From an uncultured Maribacter sp. (GTDB lineage Bacteria > Bacteroidota > Bacteroidia > Flavobacteriales > Flavobacteriaceae): 64,000 nucleotides of DNA. The notes beneath the pieces are model-generated. The model was not told where the DNA came from. It worked only from the letters and a program-made list of their open reading frames with translations, and did not search any database. The position numbers were made by a program, and so were the translations under genes. Positions 36,991-45,098 of the stretch are shown one piece after another (position 1 is the first letter of the stretch; the number at the start of each line of letters is the position of its first letter). The stretch is taken from contig NZ_CANMDU010000009.1 of NCBI RefSeq assembly GCF_947496775.1, positions 124,001 to 188,000 on the forward strand, read 5' to 3'.

Positions 36991-38178
36991 TTATAAAGCA
37001 GCTTTAATTCTACTAATTGCTTCAGTAATTTGTTCTTCACTAGCGGCATAAGATATTCTAATAGAATTTCCATTTCCAAAAGCATCGCCTGTTACAGTAG
37101 CAACGTTTGCATTTTCTAGTAAGTACATAGAAAAATCAGAGGCATTATTAATTTTGGTTCCGTTTATTGTTTTGCCAAAGAAATAAGTTACATCTGGGTA
37201 AACGTAAAATGCTCCTTCCGGTTCATTACATTTAAAACCTTCAATATCATTTAATAATCCTAAAATTAAGGTTCTACGTTCTTTGAATTTGTCAACCATA
37301 TATTGAATACGGCTTACGGGCTCTTCTAATGCTGTTATTACTGCTCTTTGGGCAATACAATTTGCACCACTGGTTACTTGTCCTTGTAATTTGTTACAAG
37401 CTCTAGCGATATAAGTAGGAGCTCCAATATAGCCAATACGCCATCCAGTCATTGCAAATGCTTTGGCTACACCATTTACAGTTACAGTGCGGTCGTACAT
37501 ATCTTCAAATTCAGCCATAGAAGCATGCGCAGTAACTCCGTAGTTTATATGTTCGTAAATTTCATCACTTACAATAATAATTTGCGGATATTTTTTTAGT
37601 ACATCTGCTAGCGCTCTTAATTCTTCTTTACTGTATATAGAGCCACTAGGATTACAAGGAGAGCTATACCAAAGCATTTTAGTTTTTGGAGTAATAGCAG
37701 CTTCTAGCTGTGCGGGAGTCATTTTAAAGTTGGTGTCAATAGAGGTTTCTATTTCTACAGGTACTCCATCCGCTAGCTTTACAATATCACTATAGCTTAC
37801 CCAGTAAGGACATGGTAACAATACTTCGTCTCCTTTGTTAAGGCAAACTTGAGCCACATTATACAATGCTTGTTTGGCACCAGTTGAAACCACGATTTGA
37901 GCGCGGTCATAAGTAATTTTATTATCTCTCTTAAATTTTGTGATAATGGCATCTTTAAGCTCCACATAACCATCAACAGGTGTATATGAATTGTAATCGT
38001 CGTTTACAGCTTGTATTGCGGCTTCTTTAATGTAATCAGGAGTGTTAAAGTCCGGTTCGCCTAGGCTTAAGCCAATAATGTCTTTTCCAGAAGCTCTTAA
38101 TTCTCTTGCCTTTGCAGCCATTTCTAATGTTGCAGAGGGAGCTAAACTGTTAATTCTGTCAGATAAATTGTTACTCAT
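36991..38178 (-). CDS. Pyridoxal phosphate-dependent aspartate aminotransferase (class I)
   Basis: A 395-residue class I/II aminotransferase of the aspartate Ib subgroup. Visible are LSLGEPDFNTP (37-47), STGAKQALYN, PYWVSY, SSPCNPSGS with the substrate-site Asn, DEIYEHINY, the PLP lysine Lys239 in GVAKAFAMTGWRIGY, and the carboxylate-binding Arg in IRISYA near the C-terminus. Aspartate is the most likely amino donor but related members accept prephenate or aromatic substrates. Monocistronic. Confidence 0.93.
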   Translation of the reverse strand: MSNNLSDRINSLAPSATLEMAAKARELRASGKDIIGLSLGEPDFNTPDYIKEAAIQAVNDDYNSYTPVDGYVELKDAIITKFKRDNKITYDRAQIVVSTGAKQALYNVAQVCLNKGDEVLLPCPYWVSYSDIVKLADGVPVEIETSIDTNFKMTPAQLEAAITPKTKMLWYSSPCNPSGSIYSKEELRALADVLKKYPQIIIVSDEIYEHINYGVTAHASMAEFEDMYDRTVTVNGVAKAFAMTGWRIGYIGAPTYIARACNKLQGQVTSGANCIAQRAVITALEEPVSRIQYMVDKFKERRTLILGLLNDIEGFKCNEPEGAFYVYPDVTYFFGKTINGTKINNASDFSMYLLENANVATVTGDAFGNGNSIRISYAASEEQITEAISRIKAAL

Positions 38179-38183
38179 GAGTT

Positions 38184-38289
38184 AAAAAAATTTACTCGAT
38201 AATCGAGATGTAAATGTTTCGAGGTTTGTCCCGAAATAAAAATTAATTTCCAATTAATACCTAGAGGAATTAGCTCTAGTTAGTTTATT
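38184..38289 (-). repeat. Degenerate dispersed 3'-flanking repeat, copy 2
   Basis: About 106 bases alignable to 32124-32233. On the plus strand it has TACTCGATAATCGAG (38193-38207), TAAATGTTTCGA, AAATAAAAATT, CAATTAATA and TAGTTTATT. On the minus strand, behind the desaturase stop, it offers three successive hairpins: CTAGAG/CTCTAG, TTTCGGG/CC-TCGAAA and CTCGA-TTA-TCGAG before a T-rich run. Confidence 0.5.
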
Positions 38290-39388
38290 AATATTGTAAG
38301 GAAGGCTTTTTGCCTAGCTCTTTTAAATGTTTAAAGTGCGAAATTATAGCTTTTCTTGTTGTTTTGTATTCGTTGTAAGGTAAATTAAACTCCTTTGCCG
38401 TTTGTTTAACAATTTCGCCAATTTTTGTGTAATGTACATGGCTAATATTAGGGAAAATATGGTGTTCTACCTGATGATTAAGCCCTCCGGTAAACCAGTT
38501 TATTAATTTACTTTTATTGCCAAAGTTTACGGTAGTAAATAATTGGTGAATAGCCCAAGTGTTTTTAATGTTTCCTTTCTCATCTGGCAATGGTGTTTCT
38601 GCATCATCAATTACATGTGCTAATTGAAAAACAACACTTAAAATAACACCAGCAACATAGTGCATAACAAAGAAGCCTATTAGTAGTTTCCACCAAGATA
38701 TATCAAGAATTATAAAAGGAATTATTATCCAAATGGAAAAATATATTATCTTAAAAATCACAAGTTTACTCCAGTTTAAAACAGGATTCGGAAATTCACC
38801 ATAGGACAATTTTCTTTTGGTGTATCTGTACATTTGTTGAAAATCTGTAGTTACGGCCCAGTTAAAGGTTAATAATCCATATAAAAAAATGGAATAGTAG
38901 TGTTGAAATTTGTGGTATTTATGCCATTTAGCGTGCTTAGAAAAACGTAAAACTCTGCCTGCGTCTAAATCTTCATCATGTCCTTGAATGTTCGTATACG
39001 TATGGTGTAATACATTATGTTGTACCTGCCAGTTGTAAACATTTCCGGCTAGAATATAAATACTGCCTCCCATAATTTTATTCACCCATTTTTTGTTGGA
39101 GTAAGAACCATGATTGCCATCGTGCATAACGTTCATGCCAACACCAGCCATACCCACGCCCATGACGATAGTTAATAGAAGATTAGCCCAATTCGGAAGT
39201 CCTAAAGTTAAGATGGCAAAGTAGGGTGCAAGAAATAGAGTAAACATTATTGCAGTTTTTAAATGCAATCGCCAATCTCCTGTTTTTTTTATTTTATTCT
39301 CTTTAAAGTATTGGTTAACCCTTTTGTTCAGGGTTTTAAAAAAATCGGTAGAGTCTTTTCTGGAAAACCTAATCGTTGTTTTTCCCAT
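38288..39388 (-). CDS. Membrane fatty acid desaturase
   Basis: A 366-residue di-iron membrane desaturase that introduces a double bond in acyl chains of lipids or acyl-CoA. The three histidine boxes are present: HDGNH at 89-93, HNVLHH at 124-129 and HQVEHH at 305-310. The QxxHH form of the third box is that of front-end (delta-5/delta-6, linoleoyl-CoA type) desaturases, but there is no fused cytochrome b5 domain. Four or more transmembrane helices are visible. Regiospecificity cannot be told from sequence. Confidence 0.9.
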   Translation of the reverse strand: MGKTTIRFSRKDSTDFFKTLNKRVNQYFKENKIKKTGDWRLHLKTAIMFTLFLAPYFAILTLGLPNWANLLLTIVMGVGMAGVGMNVMHDGNHGSYSNKKWVNKIMGGSIYILAGNVYNWQVQHNVLHHTYTNIQGHDEDLDAGRVLRFSKHAKWHKYHKFQHYYSIFLYGLLTFNWAVTTDFQQMYRYTKRKLSYGEFPNPVLNWSKLVIFKIIYFSIWIIIPFIILDISWWKLLIGFFVMHYVAGVILSVVFQLAHVIDDAETPLPDEKGNIKNTWAIHQLFTTVNFGNKSKLINWFTGGLNHQVEHHIFPNISHVHYTKIGEIVKQTAKEFNLPYNEYKTTRKAIISHFKHLKELGKKPSLQY

Positions 39389-39403
39389 AACACATTTTTT
39401 TTG

Positions 39404-39411
39404 TAAAGGTA
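39404..39411 (-). promoter_or_regulatory. Promoter-like box of the desaturase gene
   Basis: TACCTTTA followed by C and eight A on the minus strand; one mismatch to TAnnTTTG at the last base, 15 bases before the ATG. The same 17 bases precede the T9SS plug gene at 44965-44972. Confidence 0.45.
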
Positions 39412-39505
39412 ACTTAATTCTAAATAAAGTACTTATAATACTTTGCTAAAAAGAGAAAAATAATTGACTGTAAAAACCCTATTTTTGTTGAAAATTTTAG
39501 CAAAA

Positions 39506-40141
39506 ATGAAGATTGATATTATTTTAAAATATTTCCCAGATTTGTCTGATGAGCAGATAAGTATGTTTGAGAAGTTAGAATTTTTATATAAAGATTGGAA
39601 TCAGAAAATCAACGTGGTTTCTAGAAAGGATATCGATGAGCTTTATCTGCGGCATGTTCTTCATTCCTTGGGGATCGCAAAAATACATGCTTTTAAAGAT
39701 GGGGCGCATGTGTTAGATGTTGGCACTGGGGGTGGATTCCCAGGAATCCCTATGGCTATTTTGTTTCCTAAAGTACAATTTACTTTGGTAGATGCTATAG
39801 GTAAAAAAATAAAAGTGGTACAAGAAGTGGTTGACGGTTTGGGTATAACAAATGTAAAGGCATTGCATTCTAGGGTAGAGGATTTGGATTCTCAATACGA
39901 TTTTATAATTAGTAGAGCTGTGGCAGCAATGCCAACTTTTGTAAGATGGATAAAAGGGCGTATTAAAAAAGAATCGGTTCACGAAAGAAAGAACGGAATT
40001 CTGTATTTAAAAGGAGGAGATTTGTCCGAAGAATTAAAGGATTATAGAACTGCTGAAATTTTTAATTTAAGTACCTTCTTTAAAGAAGATTTTTATGAGA
40101 CCAAAAAAGTGGTCTATCTGCCTATTAAATATAAGGGATAA
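39506..40141 (+). CDS. rsmG: 16S rRNA (guanine(527)-N(7))-methyltransferase RsmG
   Basis: Methylates G527 of 16S rRNA, the position linked to streptomycin response. The frame can be extended to a TTG at 39464, but ATG at 39506 gives the usual N-terminus (MKIDIILKYFPDLSDEQ) and 211 residues. Motifs: YKDWNQKINVVSRKD, HVLHSLGIAK, the SAM-binding VLDVGTGGGFPGIPMAI, and SRAVAAMPTFV. It is convergent with pruA. Confidence 0.95.
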   Translation: MKIDIILKYFPDLSDEQISMFEKLEFLYKDWNQKINVVSRKDIDELYLRHVLHSLGIAKIHAFKDGAHVLDVGTGGGFPGIPMAILFPKVQFTLVDAIGKKIKVVQEVVDGLGITNVKALHSRVEDLDSQYDFIISRAVAAMPTFVRWIKGRIKKESVHERKNGILYLKGGDLSEELKDYRTAEIFNLSTFFKEDFYETKKVVYLPIKYKG

Positions 40142-40244
40142 AGCTATAAGGAGTACATTCAGTAATAGCTAATTTGCATTTTCTATCGCAGTTTTTTAAT
40201 AAACTCCAATTAGGGATTTTTTTTAAATGTGTTTTTTGCACACT

Positions 40245-40277
40245 AAAAAACCCATACTTGTGAAGTATGGGTTTTAA
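40245..40277. terminator. Terminator between rsmG and pruA
   Basis: AAAACCCATACTT (40247-40259) pairs with AAGTATGGGTTTT (40263-40275) around a three-base loop. The T-run is best on the minus strand, so it mainly serves pruA. Confidence 0.88.
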
Positions 40278-40295
40278 GAATTTGTATAAGTTTTA

Positions 40296-41924
40296 TTATC
40301 CTAAAAACGGGTATCTATAGTTTTCAGGGGTTACAAAAGTTTCTTTAATTAATCTTGGTGAAACCCAACGAAGTAAATTTTGCGCTGAACCTGCTTTGTC
40401 GTTGGTTCCAGAGGCTCTAGCTCCGCCAAAAGGTTGTTGTCCAACAACTGCACCAGTTGGTTTGTCATTAATATAAAAGTTTCCGGCACAATTTTCTAAG
40501 GCTGTAGTAGCTTCTTCAATCGCATATCTATCTGTAGATAGTACTGCTCCAGTAAGAGCATATTCAGATGTGCTGTCTATTAACTTTAGGGTGTCTTTCC
40601 ACTCTTTATCTTCGTATATATATATGGTTACAACAGGTCCAAAAAGTTCTGTTTCCATAGTGCTATACTTGGGGTTTGTAGTTATAATAACCGTAGGTTC
40701 AATGAAATAACCTTTTGATTTATCATAATTTCCTCCAGCAAAAATTTCAGCATCTTTATCTACTTTAGCCTGGTCGATGTATTTGACTAGTTTGTTAAAA
40801 GAGCCTTCGTGAATTACAGCTGTAATGAAATTACTCATGTCTTCCGGCGAGCCAGGTTTATTAAAAGAATTAATATCCTTTTTTAGTATGTCTAAAATTT
40901 CCTTTGAAGAGGATTTCGGTAGGTAGACCCTAGAAGCAGCGCTACATTTTTGACCTTGAAATTCAAAGGCACCTCTAACTATAGCTGTTGCTACTTGCGC
41001 AGGTTTTGCGCTTGCGTGTGCTAAAATAAAGTCTTTGCCACCAGTTTCACCCACTATTTTTGGGTATGTTTTGTATGTGTGTATGTTGTTTCCAATTTGT
41101 TTCCAAAGTTCTTTAAAGACAAATGTGGAGCCTGTAAAGTGGAGCCCAGCGAAATCAGGATTGGCTAAAACTGTATCTGTGATCATTACGGGATCTCCGT
41201 AGACTACATTAATTACTCCGTCTGGTAAGCCAGCTTCTTTGAATACGTCCACAATAACTTTTGCAGAGAAAATTTGACTGTCACTAGGTTTCCATACTAC
41301 TACGTTGCCCATCATTGCAGCACTAGCAGGAAGGTTACCTGCAATAGCTGTAAAATTAAAAGGAGTTACGGCGTATACAAACCCTTCTAGTGGTCTGTAT
41401 TCTACGCGATTCCAAATACCTTCGGCAGAATCTGGTTGTTCTTCATAAATTTGAGACATATATTCTACATTAAATCGTAGAAAATCTATAAACTCACAAG
41501 CGGCATCAATTTCTGCTTGATGGATGTTTTTAGATTGTGCTATCATGGTAGCGGCATTTATTTTAGCTCTATACGGTCCGGCTAGTAAATTTGCAGCTTT
41601 TAAGAAAATTGCGGCACGTTGTTCCCATGTTAAACGGGCCCAATTTGCTCTAGACTCTAATACATTAGAAATAGCTTGGTCTATATGTTTTTTTTCCGCA
41701 ATATGATATTGACCAACAATATGTTTGTGGTCATGCGGAGGAGACATCGGTTTCGTGATATTTGTTCTTACTTCTTTTGTTCCGATATACATTGGAACAT
41801 CTACTGTGCCGTTGAAATAATCGCTATATTGTTTAAGAACTTCTGCTCTTTCTGAAGATCCAGGAGCATAGCTCTTAATTGGCTCATTTATAGCGGCAGG
41901 TACTTGAAAAAAACCTTTACCCAT
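40296..41924 (-). CDS. pruA: L-glutamate gamma-semialdehyde (pyrroline-5-carboxylate) dehydrogenase
   Basis: NAD-dependent aldehyde dehydrogenase that completes proline breakdown to glutamate. The 542-residue length and the N-terminus (PAAINEPIKSYAPGSSER) match the stand-alone P5C dehydrogenase subgroup. Motifs: GFVYAVTPFNFTAIAGNLP, HFTGSTFVF, GETGGKDF with the general-base Glu, GQKCSAASR with the catalytic Cys327, and GAVVGQQPFGGARASGTND. No proline dehydrogenase gene is adjacent in the window. Confidence 0.94.
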   Translation of the reverse strand: MGKGFFQVPAAINEPIKSYAPGSSERAEVLKQYSDYFNGTVDVPMYIGTKEVRTNITKPMSPPHDHKHIVGQYHIAEKKHIDQAISNVLESRANWARLTWEQRAAIFLKAANLLAGPYRAKINAATMIAQSKNIHQAEIDAACEFIDFLRFNVEYMSQIYEEQPDSAEGIWNRVEYRPLEGFVYAVTPFNFTAIAGNLPASAAMMGNVVVWKPSDSQIFSAKVIVDVFKEAGLPDGVINVVYGDPVMITDTVLANPDFAGLHFTGSTFVFKELWKQIGNNIHTYKTYPKIVGETGGKDFILAHASAKPAQVATAIVRGAFEFQGQKCSAASRVYLPKSSSKEILDILKKDINSFNKPGSPEDMSNFITAVIHEGSFNKLVKYIDQAKVDKDAEIFAGGNYDKSKGYFIEPTVIITTNPKYSTMETELFGPVVTIYIYEDKEWKDTLKLIDSTSEYALTGAVLSTDRYAIEEATTALENCAGNFYINDKPTGAVVGQQPFGGARASGTNDKAGSAQNLLRWVSPRLIKETFVTPENYRYPFLG

Positions 41925-41955
41925 ACTGTTGTTTTTAAAATTAAAATTAGCTTAG

Positions 41956-41963
41956 CAAAGGTA
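41956..41963 (-). promoter_or_regulatory. -7 promoter box of pruA
   Basis: TACCTTTG on the minus strand, an exact TAnnTTTG, 31 bases before the pruA start. Confidence 0.6.
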
Positions 41964-42106
41964 TTAAATAGAAAGACGATTTATAGTATTCTTGGCTATT
42001 ATTATTTCAATTACGAATTTAATAATTTTAGGTAGTATATTTTGTTTTTTATCTAATTTATAATGGAGCTTATGCGAATGATTCAGAAGGGTTAATATAA
42101 AAAACA

Positions 42107-42144
42107 AACAATCCCAAAACACAAGAATGCGTAATGGGATTGTT
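42107..42144 (-). terminator. Terminator after apaG
   Basis: AACAATCCCA (42107-42116) pairs with TGGGATTGTT (42135-42144). On the minus strand it is followed by TGTTTTTTATATT. Confidence 0.75.
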
Positions 42145-42163
42145 AAATATATAGTTGGTTTGA

Positions 42164-42550
42164 TTAGTTCAAAGCAAAAGGAGCGCTAAATTTAAATGTT
42201 GGGATGTATACTCTAAATTTTTCTGATGTTCCAAAATTTACCATATTGTAATGACCTTTCATTGCGCCAATTGGAGATGCTAAAAGACAGCCAGAATTAT
42301 AAGTGTGTGATTCTCCTGGAAGAATTACTGGTTTTTTGCCAATAACACCTTCGCCATCTAATAATTCTATATCATTTAAGGCGTCATATATTCTCCAATG
42401 TCTTGAATTCAATTGGACAGAATCTTTACTTTGGTTTTCAATAGTAATTGTATAACCAAAAGCGAAATGCATTTTATAGTTTTTAAAAAATGTACCTTCG
42501 AAGTTGGTGTTTACTGAAATTTTTATACCCTTAGTTACTAATGTTGTCAT
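42164..42550 (-). CDS. apaG: ApaG family protein
   Basis: A single-domain ApaG protein of 128 residues with an immunoglobulin-like fold. It begins with VTKGIKISVNTNFEG and has FAFGYTITIENQS, LNSRHWRIYDA, GEGVIGKKPVILPGESHTYN in part and SPIGAMKGHYNMV, the conserved ApaG core. The name comes from an E. coli link to cobalt resistance and diadenosine tetraphosphate; the molecular role is uncertain. It is the last gene of a three-gene unit with the T9SS plug and DUF3667 genes. Confidence 0.93.
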   Translation of the reverse strand: MTTLVTKGIKISVNTNFEGTFFKNYKMHFAFGYTITIENQSKDSVQLNSRHWRIYDALNDIELLDGEGVIGKKPVILPGESHTYNSGCLLASPIGAMKGHYNMVNFGTSEKFRVYIPTFKFSAPFALN

Positions 42551-42555
42551 ATATG

Positions 42556-43674
42556 CTAAAATGTAAAAATACTTCCTGTTAATACTACAATAATCGCAAT
42601 GGTTGCCAAAATTACAAAAATTGTATTTAGAAATAAATATTTAATAATTGTGATGAACCTTCTTTGTTTGTAAAAATTTCGCATCGACTTATATAAGTAA
42701 ATGAGAAAAATAAACAGAAAAATTCCTTGGCTATCTATCTTAAATATGTTGTTAATTAAATAGCTAACAATGAGCAAGATAAACAACAATGATTGATTAT
42801 GAAAACTAAAAATGATATGATCGGTGTAAGTGTATTTTTTTCTGATGTAAATCATCCAAATAAAGAAAGCAAAGATTGGTAAAAAGAAAAATGTGGTAAA
42901 AGGCAGCTTTGATATTAAGGAGTTTAAGAAGCTTCCGGGTTGATTTTTTAATCTGCTTAAACCCTTGGCAGAGTTGAAGGCAGATTTATTTTCTCTGTTA
43001 TTCTCAATTTGATATTTAGTTATTGCATCATTAAAACTGTAAATAGTATCCTTGGAAATTGTTGTGGTAAAAAAATCTATTTTATGAAAAAACCTCGAAA
43101 AAAATGAATGGTGATTATTGGAGGAAAAATATTTTTTAGGGTTTTTAAATAATAAAGAATCTTTAATTTTATCCTGCTCAAGTATTTTATTTATCTCCGA
43201 TCTGTTAGATAAGGAGTCTATTGGGTTTTGGTTTAATTCTTCTTTATCATCAAAGTTGATGTTTTTAAACACATTAATGAATTCTTTTTTATCTTTTGCT
43301 CCATATCTATCTAAAGAGGAAAAGTCATTACTAAAACTAATGATAAAAAAATATATTAGCGATAAGCTTAGTAGAAATCTAAAAGGGTTAGTGTAGCTTA
43401 TTCTTTTTCCTTGGATATAATCTCGAGTTATTTTTCCTGGTCTTAAAAGTAAGGCGGCAAGTGTTTTTAATAATTTGGAATCATAGGAAATAACGCTGGC
43501 AAAAAATTCATCAAAAAAATCTTTTATGCTAAGCTTTTTAATACTGTTTGCTTGTGAGCAATTTGGACAATACTTGTCACTTATATCTAAGGGATGCTTG
43601 CAGTTTTTGCATTCTACTCCTCTATATTTAAGTTGGTATCTACCGGAAGAAGATTTTGTTGGTTTGTTATCCAT
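42556..43674 (-). CDS. DUF3667 domain membrane protein
   Basis: A 372-residue membrane protein. A zinc ribbon with Cys22/Cys25 and Cys36/Cys39 is followed by the DUF3667 signature (SIKDFFDEFFASVISYDSKL in part, then TLAALLLRPGKITRDYIQGK and RISYTNPFRFLLSLSLIYF). A polar Asn/Lys/Ser-rich middle and four C-terminal hydrophobic segments complete it. Function is unknown. It lies between the T9SS plug gene (25 bases upstream) and apaG (5 bases downstream). Confidence 0.85.
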   Translation of the reverse strand: MDNKPTKSSSGRYQLKYRGVECKNCKHPLDISDKYCPNCSQANSIKKLSIKDFFDEFFASVISYDSKLLKTLAALLLRPGKITRDYIQGKRISYTNPFRFLLSLSLIYFFIISFSNDFSSLDRYGAKDKKEFINVFKNINFDDKEELNQNPIDSLSNRSEINKILEQDKIKDSLLFKNPKKYFSSNNHHSFFSRFFHKIDFFTTTISKDTIYSFNDAITKYQIENNRENKSAFNSAKGLSRLKNQPGSFLNSLISKLPFTTFFFLPIFAFFIWMIYIRKKYTYTDHIIFSFHNQSLLFILLIVSYLINNIFKIDSQGIFLFIFLIYLYKSMRNFYKQRRFITIIKYLFLNTIFVILATIAIIVVLTGSIFTF

Positions 43675-43699
43675 TGTTTCTCAAAAGGATAAATATACG

Positions 43700-44944
43700 T
43701 TAATTGCTTATGCTTCTAGAATTTGCTGAACCTACGCCTATAACACTATCATACAATTCTCCAAAAACTCTATAGTATACTAATATAGTATAATTGTTTT
43801 CTGTATTATGAAAATTTCCGCAAATTGTATTTAGATCAATAGTGCCATCTTTTCTTTTTATAATATACTTGTAATTGTAAAAACCTTGTTTTAAAGCAAG
43901 GGTTCCTTCCATCATGCCATTTTTTTCATTGTATGTCATGATGTTGTCTTCGTTTATACTGTAATTGTTGTGTTTGCCGTATATGTATACATCATCAAGA
44001 GCTAATTCTTCGGTATAAGGGAGGCTAAAATGAACTTTGGTGTATTCTGCTTCTCTCGAGGAATTTCTTCCTTGTAGTGTTCTAACAACAAAATCGCCAT
44101 TAACATCAGGGTAGTAGCTATATGGTCTTTTGGATCTGTGTACGTTTGAGAATAGGTAGTGGTTATAAAGGTCGTTTAGTTCAATTTTTGCTATTGCAGC
44201 AGTTGGGGCGCGTAGGTCTTTGGTGTCAAAATTGTAAAACTCATTTCCGCCAAAAAAACTAGTTTCTTTATCATATTTATATACTAACTCCGAGCCTAAG
44301 GTAAATTGTGGGGCAATGTTGTTAATCGCAGTAGGCCAATGATAATTTTGTAAAATAGTGACTTTTATTTCTTTTTTTGGATTAACTACAGCATAATTGG
44401 TAGTGTTAATGTTAAATTGAACTACTTGTTTTTCGTTAAGAAAGTTAAAGTCTCTAGATCTTTTAACAGTAGCTCCAACCGTAACTAAATCTGTGTAGAC
44501 TACGAATCTTCGGGAAAATTGTAGCTCATAATCATTGTTGTAGATTTCTAAAATATAATTTCCACTTACCTTTAGTTTAACGTTCTCATTTGGAATTGTT
44601 AATTGGTAGTTAGAGTATGGTTGAAGGGTGGAGTAGCTATTTTCGTAGTTGGTAATACGTTGGTTGTCTACGCCTTTTAAATATTGAGATTTTAAAAGGG
44701 AAGATTTGCTCCAGTCGTAATTACAATGTATTATTTTGTAATAATAATCTTGTTCGTTTGCAAGAAGATCATCAAATTCTAAATAAATAGGATTGCCCAA
44801 TTTTAGTAAAGGAAATTGGTCTTCAGTAGGACCTTTGAAAATAATAGACCTAATATTGTATGGTTCGCTTACTTCTTCTATTGTTTGGCTTATGGTTTTT
44901 AAGGAAGACAAAAGAAGCATTATGATAAAAAATAGGTGACGCAT
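43700..44944 (-). CDS. Type IX secretion system plug protein (DUF5103)
   Basis: A 414-residue secreted protein. ATG at 44944 is chosen over a TTG at 44977 because it gives a proper signal peptide (MRHLFFIIMLLLSSLKTISQ). The sequence NIRSIIFKGP, PLLKLGNPIYLEFDDLLANE, YYYKIIHCNYDWSKSSL, LKGVDNQRITNYENSYSTLQ in part and LQFSRRFVVY is the DUF5103 pattern. The F. johnsoniae homologue was seen as the periplasmic plug of the SprA translocon. Its place next to nqrA, divergent, recurs in Flavobacteriia as far as I know. Confidence 0.85.
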   Translation of the reverse strand: MRHLFFIIMLLLSSLKTISQTIEEVSEPYNIRSIIFKGPTEDQFPLLKLGNPIYLEFDDLLANEQDYYYKIIHCNYDWSKSSLLKSQYLKGVDNQRITNYENSYSTLQPYSNYQLTIPNENVKLKVSGNYILEIYNNDYELQFSRRFVVYTDLVTVGATVKRSRDFNFLNEKQVVQFNINTTNYAVVNPKKEIKVTILQNYHWPTAINNIAPQFTLGSELVYKYDKETSFFGGNEFYNFDTKDLRAPTAAIAKIELNDLYNHYLFSNVHRSKRPYSYYPDVNGDFVVRTLQGRNSSREAEYTKVHFSLPYTEELALDDVYIYGKHNNYSINEDNIMTYNEKNGMMEGTLALKQGFYNYKYIIKRKDGTIDLNTICGNFHNTENNYTILVYYRVFGELYDSVIGVGSANSRSISN

Positions 44945-44964
44945 TACATTGTAACTTTTTTTTG

Positions 44965-44972
44965 TAAAGGTA
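44965..44972 (-). promoter_or_regulatory. Promoter-like box of the T9SS plug gene
   Basis: TACCTTTA followed by C and eight A on the minus strand, identical over 17 bases to the region before the desaturase gene, 20 bases before the ATG. Confidence 0.45.
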
Positions 44973-45055
44973 AACAAAAAGCATACCTAAAAAATTAACA
45001 TCGACGTATTGCCTAAATTTCTGTATAATAATTATGAATACTTTTTTTTAAACAT

Positions 45056-45063
45056 TACTTTTG
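45056..45063 (+). promoter_or_regulatory. -7 promoter box of the nqr operon
   Basis: TACTTTTG, an exact TAnnTTTG, 35 bases before the nqrA start. No clear -33 TTTG is visible upstream. Confidence 0.6.
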
Positions 45064-45098
45064 CAGCAAATTTTGTTAACCAAAGGTCTACATCAATT

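Noticed and set aside
45009-45098. 30-residue N-terminal extension of nqrA from TTG
   Set aside because: The extension covers the promoter box at 45056-45063 and has no counterpart in the family; ATG at 45099 gives the standard start.
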